NCBI RefSeq assembly: GCF_003600895.1
Contig: NZ_QYRP01000002.1
Location: forward strand, 1,860,001-1,924,000
Direction: 5' to 3'
From: Nocardioides cavernaquae
GTDB taxonomy: Bacteria; Actinomycetota; Actinomycetes; Propionibacteriales; Nocardioidaceae
DNA length: 64,000 bases
In this document: positions 12,413 through 21,873 of the stretch, one piece after another
How positions within the stretch are numbered: position 1 is the stretch's first letter
How the letters are laid out: each line of letters opens with the position of its first letter
The notes under the pieces: model-generated
Seen by the model: the letters and a program-made list of their open reading frames with translations, nothing else
Databases searched by the model: none
What the model was told of the DNA's origin: nothing
Translations under genes and position numbers: made by a program

Positions 12413-13495
12413 GTGAGCGGCAGCAGCAAGTTCCTCGATCCGAAGCGCACGCTGGAACAGCGGCGCCAGGCCGTCGTCAACCTCTGGGACTTCCTGGTGC
12501 GCGGTGGCATCGCCGACACGACCCGGAGCCCAGGTGAGGTCATCGACACGGGCCGCGTCCGTCGGCTCACCCGCTACACCCCGGTCGAGGGCGTCGAGCC
12601 CCGTGGACTGCCCGTCCTCCTGGTCCCGCCGCTGGGCGCCCAGTCGCTCTGCTTCGACCTGCGCAAGGGAGCCTCGGTCGTCGAGCACCTGGTGGAGTCG
12701 GGTCGCCCGACCTACCTCGTCGACTACGACGACCTCAAGGCTGCCGACAAGGACCTGGGCATCGAGCACTGGGTCAACGACGTGCTGCCCAACGCGATCC
12801 AGAAGGTCTCCGACGACAACGGCGGCTCCGAGGTCGACCTGATCGGCTGGTGCATGGGCGGCCTGCTGTCGATCTGCACCGACGCCGTCCACCCCGAGCT
12901 GCCGATTCACACGCTGACCCTCGTCGCGAGCCCGTTCGACATGTCGAAGGTGCCGATCATGGCTCCGCTCCGTGCGATCGGGAAGGTCTCCGGAGGCCGC
13001 ATCGTCGGCACCGGACTGCGCACGATCGGCTCGATCCCTTCGCCGCTGGTCAGCCTCGGTTTCAAGGCGACCGCGCTGCCGACGTACCTCAAGAAGCCGA
13101 TGACGGTCTGGAAGCGCCGCGACGACCGTGAGTTCCTCGGTCAGGTGCAGGCGGTCGACCTCTTGATGAACAACATGGTCGCCTACCCGGGCCGCGCCAC
13201 GATGCAGGTCTACCAGCGCATGGCGCTGCGCAACGAGGTCGCCACCGGCAAGATCCAGGGCCCGAACAAGCTCGTCGACCTCGACAACGTCGACGTACCG
13301 GTGCTGGCTGTCGGCGGTCATCGCGACGTGCTTGCGCCGATCCCGGCCGTCCACCACGTCGGTGACCTGCTGCCCAACAGCCCGGACGTCCGGCTGGAGA
13401 CCGCTCCCGGCGGGCACCTCGGTGTGCTGACCGGCACCCAGGCGCGCGACACCACGTGGGCGTTCATCGACAGTTTCCTGGACGACCACGCCTGA
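12413..13495 (+). CDS. PhaC-like alpha/beta hydrolase with cysteine nucleophile
   Basis: A 360-residue alpha/beta-hydrolase related to class III polyhydroxyalkanoate synthase subunit PhaC. The lipase box is GWCMGG with cysteine (about residue 147) as nucleophile, the hallmark of PHA synthases rather than ordinary lipases. The rest of the triad is visible as GGHRD (Asp about 306) and PGGH (His about 336). Other matching blocks are LLVPPLGAQSLCFDLRKG and the SPFDM segment. TAGGTT ends seven bases before GTG 12413, supporting a leaderless start. No phaE, phaR or phasin gene is next to it, so polymer synthesis is not shown; acyl transfer or hydrolysis is possible. Confidence 0.8.
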   Translation: MSGSSKFLDPKRTLEQRRQAVVNLWDFLVRGGIADTTRSPGEVIDTGRVRRLTRYTPVEGVEPRGLPVLLVPPLGAQSLCFDLRKGASVVEHLVESGRPTYLVDYDDLKAADKDLGIEHWVNDVLPNAIQKVSDDNGGSEVDLIGWCMGGLLSICTDAVHPELPIHTLTLVASPFDMSKVPIMAPLRAIGKVSGGRIVGTGLRTIGSIPSPLVSLGFKATALPTYLKKPMTVWKRRDDREFLGQVQAVDLLMNNMVAYPGRATMQVYQRMALRNEVATGKIQGPNKLVDLDNVDVPVLAVGGHRDVLAPIPAVHHVGDLLPNSPDVRLETAPGGHLGVLTGTQARDTTWAFIDSFLDDHA

Positions 13496-13499
13496 GGCC

Positions 13500-13583
13500 A
13501 TGCACCTCACGGTGGTCAGCGGCGACATCACCGACCAGCAGGTCGATGCGGTCGACGCTGCAGTTTCACCGGCCGGCCGGTGA
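13500..13583 (+). pseudogene. Remnant of a macro-domain (ADP-ribose binding) protein
   Basis: A 27-codon frame whose first 21 residues (MHLTVVSGDITDQQVDAVDA) match the start of macro domains, which typically run GDIT-x(4)-DAVVNAAN. The match breaks exactly where a palindromic element begins, and a TGA appears within it at 13581-13583. No continuation of the fold is found after the element. Compared with the family the VDAVVNAA block has lost one residue. It starts four bases after the PhaC-like gene and was probably its operon partner. It is read here as a gene truncated by insertion or deletion. Confidence 0.65.
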
Positions 13584-13651
13584 AACTGTCGCTTGTAGTG
13601 CCGTGCACCGCACTACAAGTGCCCGAATCACCGGCCGACCGGTGAAACTGC
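13560..13651. repeat. 92-bp palindromic element with 24-bp terminal inverted repeats
   Basis: The ends 13560-13583 and 13628-13651 are inverted copies of each other (23 of 24 bases). Each end is itself nearly palindromic, built on TTTCACCGGCC/GGCCGGTGAAA. The centre carries a third hairpin, CTTGTAGTGC (13592-13601) against GCACTACAAG, with an 8-base loop containing GTGCAC. The layout resembles a REP/BIME unit or a very small MITE. It sits inside the macro-domain remnant. Confidence 0.75.
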
Positions 13652-13669
13652 CGGAGGTGAAATGCGCAA

Positions 13670-13698
13670 CGGCGGCCGCGGGAATCCCGCAGCCGCCG
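13670..13698 (-). terminator. Terminator between PhaC-like gene and serC
   Basis: CGGCGGC-c-GCGGG pairs with CCCGC-a-GCCGCCG around an AAT loop. It lies 20 bases beyond the serC stop codon, between convergent genes. There is no clear T run, as is common for actinobacterial terminators. Confidence 0.65.
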
Positions 13699-13718
13699 TC
13701 GTACGACGTGTCAGCTGG

Positions 13719-15426
<1,708 letters not shown>

Positions 15427-15431
15427 ACGTC

Positions 15432-15501
15432 GACACGGCGCAAGGTCGACGTCGAGGCGGCGCAACTTCGCGCCGTGTCAAGGTCGATGTTGCGCCGTGT
15501 C
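15432..15501. repeat. Inverted-repeat cluster between convergent genes
   Basis: GACACGGCGCAA at 15432-15443 is repeated inverted at 15490-15501 (TTGCGCCGTGTC). A third, less exact copy, CGCGCCGTGTC, lies near 15470. The sequence AAGGTCGA also occurs twice. It is placed between the convergent GNAT and citrate synthase genes, where it may act as a two-way terminator. Confidence 0.65.
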
Positions 15502-15507
15502 AACGGG

Positions 15508-16635
15508 TCAGCTGAGCATCCAGTCTTCGTGCCAGCCCTCGACCTCTTGCGCCTTGCGCGTGCCGGGGCCCGCGTAGACCGCGGACGGGCGGATCAGGCG
15601 CCCGGTCTTCTTCTGCTCGAGGATGTGCGCGGACCAGCCACCCGTGCGGGCGCAGGTGAACATCGAGGTGAACATGTTGGCCGGGACCTCGGCGAAGTCG
15701 AGGACGATCGCGGCCCAGAACTCCACGTTGGTCTCGAGCACGCGGTCCGGACGGCGCTCGCGAAGCTCGGCGAGGGCAGCCTGCTCGAGGGCGGAGGCGA
15801 CCTCGTAGCGCTCGGCGCCGAGCTCCTGGGCGGTGCGGCGCAGGACGCGGGCGCGCGGGTCCTCGGCACGGTAGACGCGGTGGCCGAAGCCCATCAGGCG
15901 CTCGCCGTCGTCGAGCAGCTTCTTGACGTAGGTGCGGGCGTCGCCGACCTGCTCGACCTCTTCGATCATGCCGAGGACGCGCGAGGGAGCGCCGCCGTGC
16001 AGCGGGCCGGACATGGCGCCGATGGCCCCGGAGAGGGCTGCGGCGACGTCAGCGCCGGTCGAGGTGATGACGCGTGCGGTGAACGTCGAGGCGTTCATGC
16101 CGTGCTCGGCGGCGGAGGACCAGTACGCGTCGATCGCCTTGGCGTGACGCGGGTCGGCCTCGCCGCGCCAGCGGATCAGGAACTTCTCCGCGAGGGTCTT
16201 GCCCTCGTCGACGAGCTTCTGCGACACGACGGGGCGGCCGACGCCGCGGGCGGACTGGCCGGCCCACGCGAGCACCATGACGGCCGCACGGCCGAGGTCC
16301 TCGCGGACCTTCTCCGGCGTCGAGTCGTAGGTGTAGGTGATGCCGAAGGCGGGCGCGAGCTGCGCGATCGCGGACTGGAGGTCGACGCGGACATCGCCGG
16401 TGTGGACGGGGAGCGAGTAGGCCTCGGCGGGCTGCAGGCCCGGGTCGAAGGCGCCGTCGACGAGCAGGCCCCAGATCTTCTCGAACGGGACGCGGCCGAC
16501 GAGCTCTTCGATGTCGACGCCGCGGTAGCGCAGCGCTGAGCCTTCCTTGTCCGGCTCGGCGATCTGTGTGGAGAAGGCGATGACGCCTTCGAGGCCCTCG
16601 TGTACGACGGGGCCGTTGTTCTCCGCGGAGGTCAT
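15508..16635 (-). CDS. Citrate synthase (type II, short form)
   Basis: A 375-residue citrate synthase, which condenses acetyl-CoA and oxaloacetate; the length matches the CitA/methylcitrate-synthase-like actinobacterial group. Catalytic residues are visible as PLHGG (His 213), GFGHRVYR (His 252) and VLDFAE (Asp 313). The frame is open for another 51 codons, but the ATG at 16635 has a GAAGGAG ribosome binding site and begins the conserved fold, so it is used. A 2-methylcitrate synthase is the alternative; no prpB or prpD lies nearby, which favours citrate synthase. Confidence 0.93.
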   Translation of the reverse strand: MTSAENNGPVVHEGLEGVIAFSTQIAEPDKEGSALRYRGVDIEELVGRVPFEKIWGLLVDGAFDPGLQPAEAYSLPVHTGDVRVDLQSAIAQLAPAFGITYTYDSTPEKVREDLGRAAVMVLAWAGQSARGVGRPVVSQKLVDEGKTLAEKFLIRWRGEADPRHAKAIDAYWSSAAEHGMNASTFTARVITSTGADVAAALSGAIGAMSGPLHGGAPSRVLGMIEEVEQVGDARTYVKKLLDDGERLMGFGHRVYRAEDPRARVLRRTAQELGAERYEVASALEQAALAELRERRPDRVLETNVEFWAAIVLDFAEVPANMFTSMFTCARTGGWSAHILEQKKTGRLIRPSAVYAGPGTRKAQEVEGWHEDWMLS

Positions 16636-16742
16636 GGATGGGACTCCTTCGTCGAGACAGGCGGGCCGGTGGGAACCGCCGCTGCCGCATTCTGCCCCAC
16701 GCGGCCGCCGATGCCACGTGCGCCGTCCCAACAGGCGTACGC

Positions 16743-16771
16743 CGCGGCCCCGGCGTGGTGCCGGGGCCGCG
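16743..16771 (-). terminator. Terminator of the MFS gene
   Basis: A perfect 12-bp stem (CGCGGCCCCGGC against GCCGGGGCCGCG) with loop GTGGT. It lies 38 bases beyond the stop codon of the leftward MFS gene and upstream of the citrate synthase start. Confidence 0.75.
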
Positions 16772-16809
16772 AGGTCGGAGCGGGTCATGCCGGGACGGCG
16801 TTGCCCGGG

Positions 16810-18306
16810 TCAGCCGATGGTGGGAGCCGGGCGACGCCTCGGCACGAGGAGCGCGAAGGAAGCCAGCACGCCCACGGAGGTGATTGCGACGATCACGTGC
16901 AGGCCATCGACCATGCCCGGGATCAGCTGGCCGACCTGGGCCGGACCCTCGCTGGCCGCCGCGCTGCCGAGCACTGCGGAGATGATGGCGAGCACGATCG
17001 CGCCGCCGATCTGCACGCTGGTGTTGACCAGGCCCGAGGCCAGTCCCTGCTCGTGATCGGCGACGCCCGAGGTGGCCTGGGCGTTGATCGACGGGAAGGT
17101 CGTGGCGAAGCCGATGCCCAGCAGGATCATGGTGGGGAGCAGCAGCGGCACGTAGCCGAGCCCCGGGTCGACCCGCAGGAACAGGACGTACGCCGCGAGG
17201 AAGGCCGCCATGCCGACCGCGATCAGCACCTGGGTGCGCACGCGGGCGAGAACGCGGTCGATCTTCGTCGAGGAGGCGACGACCAGCAGGCCGGTCGGCA
17301 GGAAGCCGAGGGCCATCGCGAGCGGAGACCAGCCCAGGGAGTTCTGCAGGTAGAGCGTCACCAGGAACTGGAAGGCGAAGTAGCCGCCGGCCATGATCGC
17401 GCCGGCCACGTTGGCGTGGACCAGGTGCCACGACCGCAGGATGCCCAGTCGGATGAGCGGGGAGCTGTGGCGCAGCTCGGTCACGACGAAGGCGACGGCC
17501 AGCAGCAGGCTCGCGATCAGGGTGGTGAGGACGAAACCGTCGGTCCACCCTCGGGTGGGGGCCTCGACGACGCCGACGACCAGCAGCAGGAGTGCGGCGG
17601 TGCTGGTCACGGCGCCGGTCAGGTCGAAGTCGCGGATCCGGGCGACGGTGCGCTGCGAGCGGGGGACCACCCGCAGGCCGACCACGACGAGGAGCAGGGC
17701 GATCGGGCCGGGCAGCAGGAACACCGCGCGCCAGCCCACCTCGGTGAGCAGGCCGCCGAAGACCAGGCCGAGCGAGAAGCCGCTGGCACCGACGACGGTG
17801 TAGATGCCGAGGGCCCTGTTGCGCGCGGGCCCCTCGACGAACGTCGTCGTGATGATGGACAGTCCGGCCGGCACCGTGAAGGCCGCGGCCACGCCCTTGA
17901 CGAAGCGCAGCGAGACGATGGCCTCCGGGCTGGACAGCAGCGCGCTCACGACAGAGGCAACGCCGAAGACGGCCACGGCGGTCAGGAAGACCTGGCGCCG
18001 CCCGAGCAGGTCGGCCGCGCGGCCGCCGAGCAGCAGCAGGCCGCCGTAGCCGAGGACGTAGCCGCTGACGATCCACTGCAGGCCGGCGGGCGTCATGCCG
18101 AGGTCGGTGCCCATCGAGGGGAGGGCGACGCCGACCATGGAGATGTCGAGGCCGTCGAGGAAGAGTGCGCCGCAGAGGACGACGAGGAGCAGCCAGGTGC
18201 GGGAGCTCCAGCCCTGGGCGTCGTGGATGGTGCCGGCTGAGGTCGCCGGCTCGGGCGCGGAGGTCGCCTCGTGGGCGGCTCGGAAGGTGGGGGTGTCGGT
18301 GGACAT
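16810..18306 (-). CDS. MFS drug-efflux transporter (EmrB/QacA type)
   Basis: A 498-residue major facilitator with about 14 hydrophobic segments, probably a proton-driven drug exporter. Family motifs visible are LDGLDISMVGVALPSM in the first helix, the loop motif GGRAADLLGRRQ near residue 95, and GPIALLLVVVGLRVVPRS after helix 6. The start is ATG 18306; an in-frame ATG at 18318 is possible. It is divergent from a MarR gene with an operator-like palindrome between them, the usual arrangement for a repressed efflux pump. Confidence 0.9.
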   Translation of the reverse strand: MSTDTPTFRAAHEATSAPEPATSAGTIHDAQGWSSRTWLLLVVLCGALFLDGLDISMVGVALPSMGTDLGMTPAGLQWIVSGYVLGYGGLLLLGGRAADLLGRRQVFLTAVAVFGVASVVSALLSSPEAIVSLRFVKGVAAAFTVPAGLSIITTTFVEGPARNRALGIYTVVGASGFSLGLVFGGLLTEVGWRAVFLLPGPIALLLVVVGLRVVPRSQRTVARIRDFDLTGAVTSTAALLLLVVGVVEAPTRGWTDGFVLTTLIASLLLAVAFVVTELRHSSPLIRLGILRSWHLVHANVAGAIMAGGYFAFQFLVTLYLQNSLGWSPLAMALGFLPTGLLVVASSTKIDRVLARVRTQVLIAVGMAAFLAAYVLFLRVDPGLGYVPLLLPTMILLGIGFATTFPSINAQATSGVADHEQGLASGLVNTSVQIGGAIVLAIISAVLGSAAASEGPAQVGQLIPGMVDGLHVIVAITSVGVLASFALLVPRRRPAPTIG

Positions 18307-18338
18307 GCCCACCAGCATGCATGCATGTGCATTAGATG

Positions 18339-18355
18339 CGCAAGCAACATTTGCG
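18339..18355. promoter_or_regulatory. Probable MarR operator
   Basis: The inverted repeat CGCAA-N7-TTGCG lies in the 87-base divergent promoter region. Further short palindromes flank it (GATGC-N4-GCATC at 18373-18386 and TGCA-rich repeats near 18319-18331). The likely ligand is the MarR protein encoded at 18394. Confidence 0.55.
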
Positions 18356-18393
18356 TAAACATAAGATGCGGATGCATCTGCTATCGTGGCGGC

Positions 18394-18813
18394 ATGTCCT
18401 CCGCACGCTCCGATCGCGCACCGTCGTCGACCGACGAGCGCCTTGCCGACGAGTGGCACCAGCTGATGGGCCGCTACCAGCGGCTGATGTGCGCGCTCGA
18501 CCGCGAGCTCGGCGCGGCACACGGGCTCACGGCCAGTGAGTTCGAGGTGCTCCAGCAGCTCCATCGCGCCGACGAGTGCAGCATGCGCCTGCGCGAGCTC
18601 GGCGAGGGCGCCCATCTCAGCCAGAGCGCCCTGTCGCGACTGGTCGCGCGGCTGGAGAACGACGGCCTGCTCGAGCGGCGTACGTGCTCCGAGGACCGGC
18701 GCGCGCAGTACGTCGGGCTGACGGCCGCTGGGCGCGATCGTTACGCCGATGCGCGGCCGACGCAGCGCCAGGTGCTGCGCGAGAACGGCACCGACTGCCT
18801 CGCTCGGGACTGA
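18394..18813 (+). CDS. MarR-family transcriptional regulator
   Basis: A 139-residue winged-helix repressor of the MarR family. The recognition region reads LGEGAHLSQSALSRLVARLENDGLLERR near residues 70-97, followed by the wing CSEDRRAQYVGLTAAGRD. TATCGT at 18382-18387 stands six bases before the ATG, so the message is probably leaderless. It is divergent from the MFS exporter and most likely represses both genes until a drug or aromatic ligand binds. The C-terminal dimerisation helix looks somewhat short. Confidence 0.9.
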   Translation: MSSARSDRAPSSTDERLADEWHQLMGRYQRLMCALDRELGAAHGLTASEFEVLQQLHRADECSMRLRELGEGAHLSQSALSRLVARLENDGLLERRTCSEDRRAQYVGLTAAGRDRYADARPTQRQVLRENGTDCLARD

Positions 18814-18862
18814 GCCGGGGCGTGGGCGCCGGGTTGTCCCGAGCCCGCGTCATGATGGGGAC

Positions 18863-19504
18863 ATGAACGAGCACCTGGCTTCGCTTCGTGCGGAGTATGC
18901 CGCCGCCGGGCTCCACGAGTCCGGGATGCCGGCCGATCCGATCGAGATGTTCCGCCGCTGGTTCGCCGATGCCGGCGAGCTCGACGAGCCCAACGCGATG
19001 ATCCTCGCCACGGTCTCCGCCGAGGGCCAGCCGTCGAGCCGGATCGTGCTGCTCAAGGGACTCGACGCGCGGGGGTTCGCCTTCTACACCAACCAGCGCT
19101 CGCGCAAGGGCCTCGAGCTCGCCGCCAATCCGCGCTGCGCGCTGCTGTTCCCGTGGCACGGGCTCCAGCGCCAGGTGCGGGTCGAGGGGGTGGCCGTGCC
19201 GCTCGCCGACGCCGAGGTCGCGGCGTACTTCGCGAAGCGGCCGCGCGGGGCTCAGCTCGGCGCGATGGCCTCGCCGCAGTCGCAGGTCGTGAGCCGCGAG
19301 GAGCTCGACGCGCGCTTCGTCGCCGCCGACGCGGCGTACCCGGACGAGGTGCCGGTGCCCGACGGCTGGGGAGGGTACGTCGTCGAGCCGACGCTGGTGG
19401 AGTTCTGGCAGGGCGGGGTCAACCGCCTGCACGACCGTGTGCGCTACCGCCTCGCCGGCGCCGGCGAGGGGGAGGAGTGGGCCCTGGAGCGCCTCGCGCC
19501 CTGA
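18863..19504 (+). CDS. pdxH: Pyridoxamine 5'-phosphate oxidase
   Basis: A 213-residue FMN enzyme that oxidises pyridoxine or pyridoxamine 5'-phosphate to pyridoxal phosphate. The family blocks are all present: PNAMILATVSAEGQPSSRIV, the FMN-binding YTNQRSRKGLELAANP, FAKRPRGAQLGAMASPQSQ and the C-terminal VEFWQGGVNRLHDRVRY with the PLP-site histidine and arginines. CATGAT lies six bases before the ATG. It makes the cofactor used by SerC, but it is not co-transcribed with that gene. Confidence 0.97.
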   Translation: MNEHLASLRAEYAAAGLHESGMPADPIEMFRRWFADAGELDEPNAMILATVSAEGQPSSRIVLLKGLDARGFAFYTNQRSRKGLELAANPRCALLFPWHGLQRQVRVEGVAVPLADAEVAAYFAKRPRGAQLGAMASPQSQVVSREELDARFVAADAAYPDEVPVPDGWGGYVVEPTLVEFWQGGVNRLHDRVRYRLAGAGEGEEWALERLAP

Positions 19505-19531
19505 GGCCCGGGTCGCCCCCAATCCACTTGA

Positions 19532-19557
19532 TGAGTGAGTGCTCACTCACTTACACT
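19532..19557 (+). promoter_or_regulatory. TetR operator overlapping the tetR-ABC promoter
   Basis: TGAGTGAG-TG-CTCACTCA (19532-19549) is a perfect palindrome with 8-base arms, immediately followed by a TACACT -10 box (19552-19557). The first codon of tetR is seven bases further on. A repressor bound here would block its own promoter, so the TetR-ABC operon is probably self-regulated. Confidence 0.75.
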
Positions 19558-19564
19558 GGTTGGC

Positions 19565-20140
19565 ATGTCCAAACGAGCTGCACCGATGGCGCCCGACGAC
19601 CGTCGGGCCGCCCTCATCGAGGCGACCCTGCCGCTTCTCCGTGAGCACGGCCGCGCCACCACGACCCGTCAGGTCGCCGAGGCGGCAGGTGTCGCCGAGG
19701 GCACGATCTTCCGGGTCTTCGCCACCAAGGACGAGCTCTTCCTGTGCACGCTGGAGAAGGCGTTCGACCCGACCGAGCTGATCGAGAAGCTCGAGGCGGT
19801 CGACCCCGCCGCCGACCTGCGTGAGCGGCTGCTCGCCATCGTCGGCGTCTTCCAGGACCGCTTCGCCTCGATCTTCGAGCTGATGTCGATCATGGGGATG
19901 ACCCAGCCTCCGCTGTCGGTCAAGCAGCAGGGGGACTGGCGGCGACGGGTCAACGAGCTCACCACGGCGCTGATCGAGCCCGACGCGGACCAGTTCCGGA
20001 TCCAGGTTGACGAAGTGGTCCGGCTGGGCCGCCTCCTCACCTTCTCCGGCAGCCACCCCCACATCTCCGAGGGCCGGCTGCTCACCCCCGACCAGATCGT
20101 CGACGTCGTGCTCCACGGCACGCTGAAGGAGACCGACTGA
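19565..20140 (+). CDS. TetR-family regulator of the ABC exporter operon
   Basis: A 191-residue TetR repressor. The HTH is at about residues 30-50 (TTTRQVAEAAGVAEGTIFRVF), followed by KDELFLCTLEKAF. The ligand domain is unlike any named member I know. The ATG at 19565 follows the -10 box by seven bases. Its stop overlaps the start of the first ABC gene (TGATG), so the three genes form one operon, presumably induced when the exported compound binds. Confidence 0.93.
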   Translation: MSKRAAPMAPDDRRAALIEATLPLLREHGRATTTRQVAEAAGVAEGTIFRVFATKDELFLCTLEKAFDPTELIEKLEAVDPAADLRERLLAIVGVFQDRFASIFELMSIMGMTQPPLSVKQQGDWRRRVNELTTALIEPDADQFRIQVDEVVRLGRLLTFSGSHPHISEGRLLTPDQIVDVVLHGTLKETD

Positions 20141-21873
20141 TGCTGCTCCGCCTCATGCGCAGTCACCTGCGCCCCTACCTGCCCTGGCTGGCGATCGTCG
20201 TCGGGCTCCAGTTCGTCGGCACGCTGGCGATGCTGTTCCTGCCCAGCTTGAACGCCGACATCATCGACCGCGGCGTGGCGCTCGGCGACAGCGGCTACAT
20301 CGTGCGCATCGGTGGCGTGATGCTCGCCGTCTCGCTGGGCCAGATCGCATGCAGCATCATCGCGGTCCGCTACAGCGCCCGCGTCGCGATGAGCTTCGGG
20401 CGCGACGTACGCCGCGACCTCTTCCACCGCGTCGGCGACTTCTCCAGCCAGGAGATCTCGCAGTTCGGTGCGCCGAGCCTGATCACGCGCGGCACCAACG
20501 ACGTGCAGCAGGTGCAGATGCTCGTCCTGATGTCCCTGACCATGCTGGTCTCCGCGCCCATCATGATGCTCGGCGGCATCGTGATGGCGATGCGCGAGAA
20601 CTTCGGTCTCTCCTGGCTGCTCGCGATCTGCGTGCCGGCGCTGCTGGTCACGGTCGGCTTCATCGTGAGTCGCATGGTGCCGGGCTTCAAGCTGATGCAG
20701 GGTCGCATCGACACGATCAACCGGATCCTGCGCGAGCAGATCACGGGCATCCGCGTCGTACGCGCTTTCGTGAGGGAGCCCGACGAGCGTGCCCGCTTCG
20801 GGCGGTCCAACGCCGAGCTGACCGCGTCCGCGACCTCGACGGGTCGGTGGATGGGCAGCATGTTCCCTGCGGTCATGCTGATCATGAACGTCTCGATCGT
20901 GGGGGTCTACTGGTTCGGCGCGCACCGGATCGACGAGGGCCAGATGGAGATCGGCGCGCTGACCGCCTTCATGAGCTACCTGATGCAGATCCTCATGTCG
21001 GTGATGATGGCGACCTTCATGCTCGTGCAGGTGCCGCGCGCGGCGGTCTGCGCCGACCGCATCGTCGAGGTGCTCTCGACGGAGCCGTCCATCGTGCCCT
21101 CGGCGTCACCGGTGGTGCTCGCGGATCCGCGGGGCGAGGTCACCTTCGACAACGTCTCCTTCGCGTACCCGGGTGCCGTTGACCCGGTGCTCACCGGCAT
21201 CTCGTTCACTGCCCGTCCGGGGGAGACCACCGCGATCGTCGGCTCGACCGGTGCCGGCAAGACCACGCTGATGGACCTCGTCCCGCGCCTGTACGACGCG
21301 ACGTCGGGCGCGGTGCGCATCGACGGGATCGACGTGCGTGACCTCGACGAGGAGTCGCTGTGGGGCCTGATCGGCCTGGTGCCACAGCGGGCGTTCCTGT
21401 TCAGCGGGACGATCCGGTCGAACCTCTCCTATGGCAGGGCGGACGCGTCGGACGAGGAGCTGTGGGCCGCGCTGCGCATCGCCCAGGGCGAGGACTTCGT
21501 GCGCGCCATGGCCGAGGGCCTCGATGCCCCGGTCTCGCAGGGAGGGACCAACCTCAGTGGTGGGCAGCGGCAGCGCCTCGCCATCGCGCGAGCTCTCGTG
21601 CGTCAGCCACTGATCCACCTCTACGACGACGCCTTCTCCGCGCTCGACGTCGCCACCGACGCCCGACTGCGCCGGGCGCTCGGGCCGGTCACCGCCGCCG
21701 CGACCGTGATCGTGGTGGCCCAGCGGGTCAGCTCGATCCTGGAGGCCGACCAGATCGTCGTACTCGACGACGGGCGGGTGGTCGGTCTCGGCACCCATGC
21801 GTCGCTGATCGAGGACTGCCCGACCTACCAGGAGATCGTCACGTCCCAGCTCACCGCGGAGGAGGTCGCATGA
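20140..21873 (+). CDS. ABC exporter half-transporter with degenerate ATPase site
   Basis: A 577-residue ABC exporter subunit: six membrane helices (to about residue 320) then the ATPase domain. Walker A is GSTGAGKTT near residue 370 and the signature is a canonical LSGGQ. Walker B reads [13 protein letters not shown], with Asp where catalytic Glu is normal, and the H-loop is VAQRVSSI with Gln in place of His. Those two changes mark the non-catalytic half of heterodimeric exporters such as TM287/288 and BmrCD. It overlaps the next gene by ATGA. Substrates are probably drugs or lipids. Confidence 0.93.
   Translation: MLLRLMRSHLRPYLPWLAIVVGLQFVGTLAMLFLPSLNADIIDRGVALGDSGYIVRIGGVMLAVSLGQIACSIIAVRYSARVAMSFGRDVRRDLFHRVGDFSSQEISQFGAPSLITRGTNDVQQVQMLVLMSLTMLVSAPIMMLGGIVMAMRENFGLSWLLAICVPALLVTVGFIVSRMVPGFKLMQGRIDTINRILREQITGIRVVRAFVREPDERARFGRSNAELTASATSTGRWMGSMFPAVMLIMNVSIVGVYWFGAHRIDEGQMEIGALTAFMSYLMQILMSVMMATFMLVQVPRAAVCADRIVEVLSTEPSIVPSASPVVLADPRGEVTFDNVSFAYPGAVDPVLTGISFTARPGETTAIVGSTGAGKTTLMDLVPRLYDATSGAVRIDGIDVRDLDEESLWGLIGLVPQRAFLFSGTIRSNLSYGRADASDEELWAALRIAQGEDFVRAMAEGLDAPVSQGGTNLSGGQRQRLAIARALVRQPLIHLYDDAFSALDVATDARLRRALGPVTAAATVIVVAQRVSSILEADQIVVLDDGRVVGLGTHASLIEDCPTYQEIVTSQLTAEEVA

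Noticed and set aside
16638..16788. N-terminal extension of citrate synthase
   Set aside because: The extra 51 residues include the strong terminator hairpin of the neighbouring gene and precede a good ribosome binding site at the chosen start.
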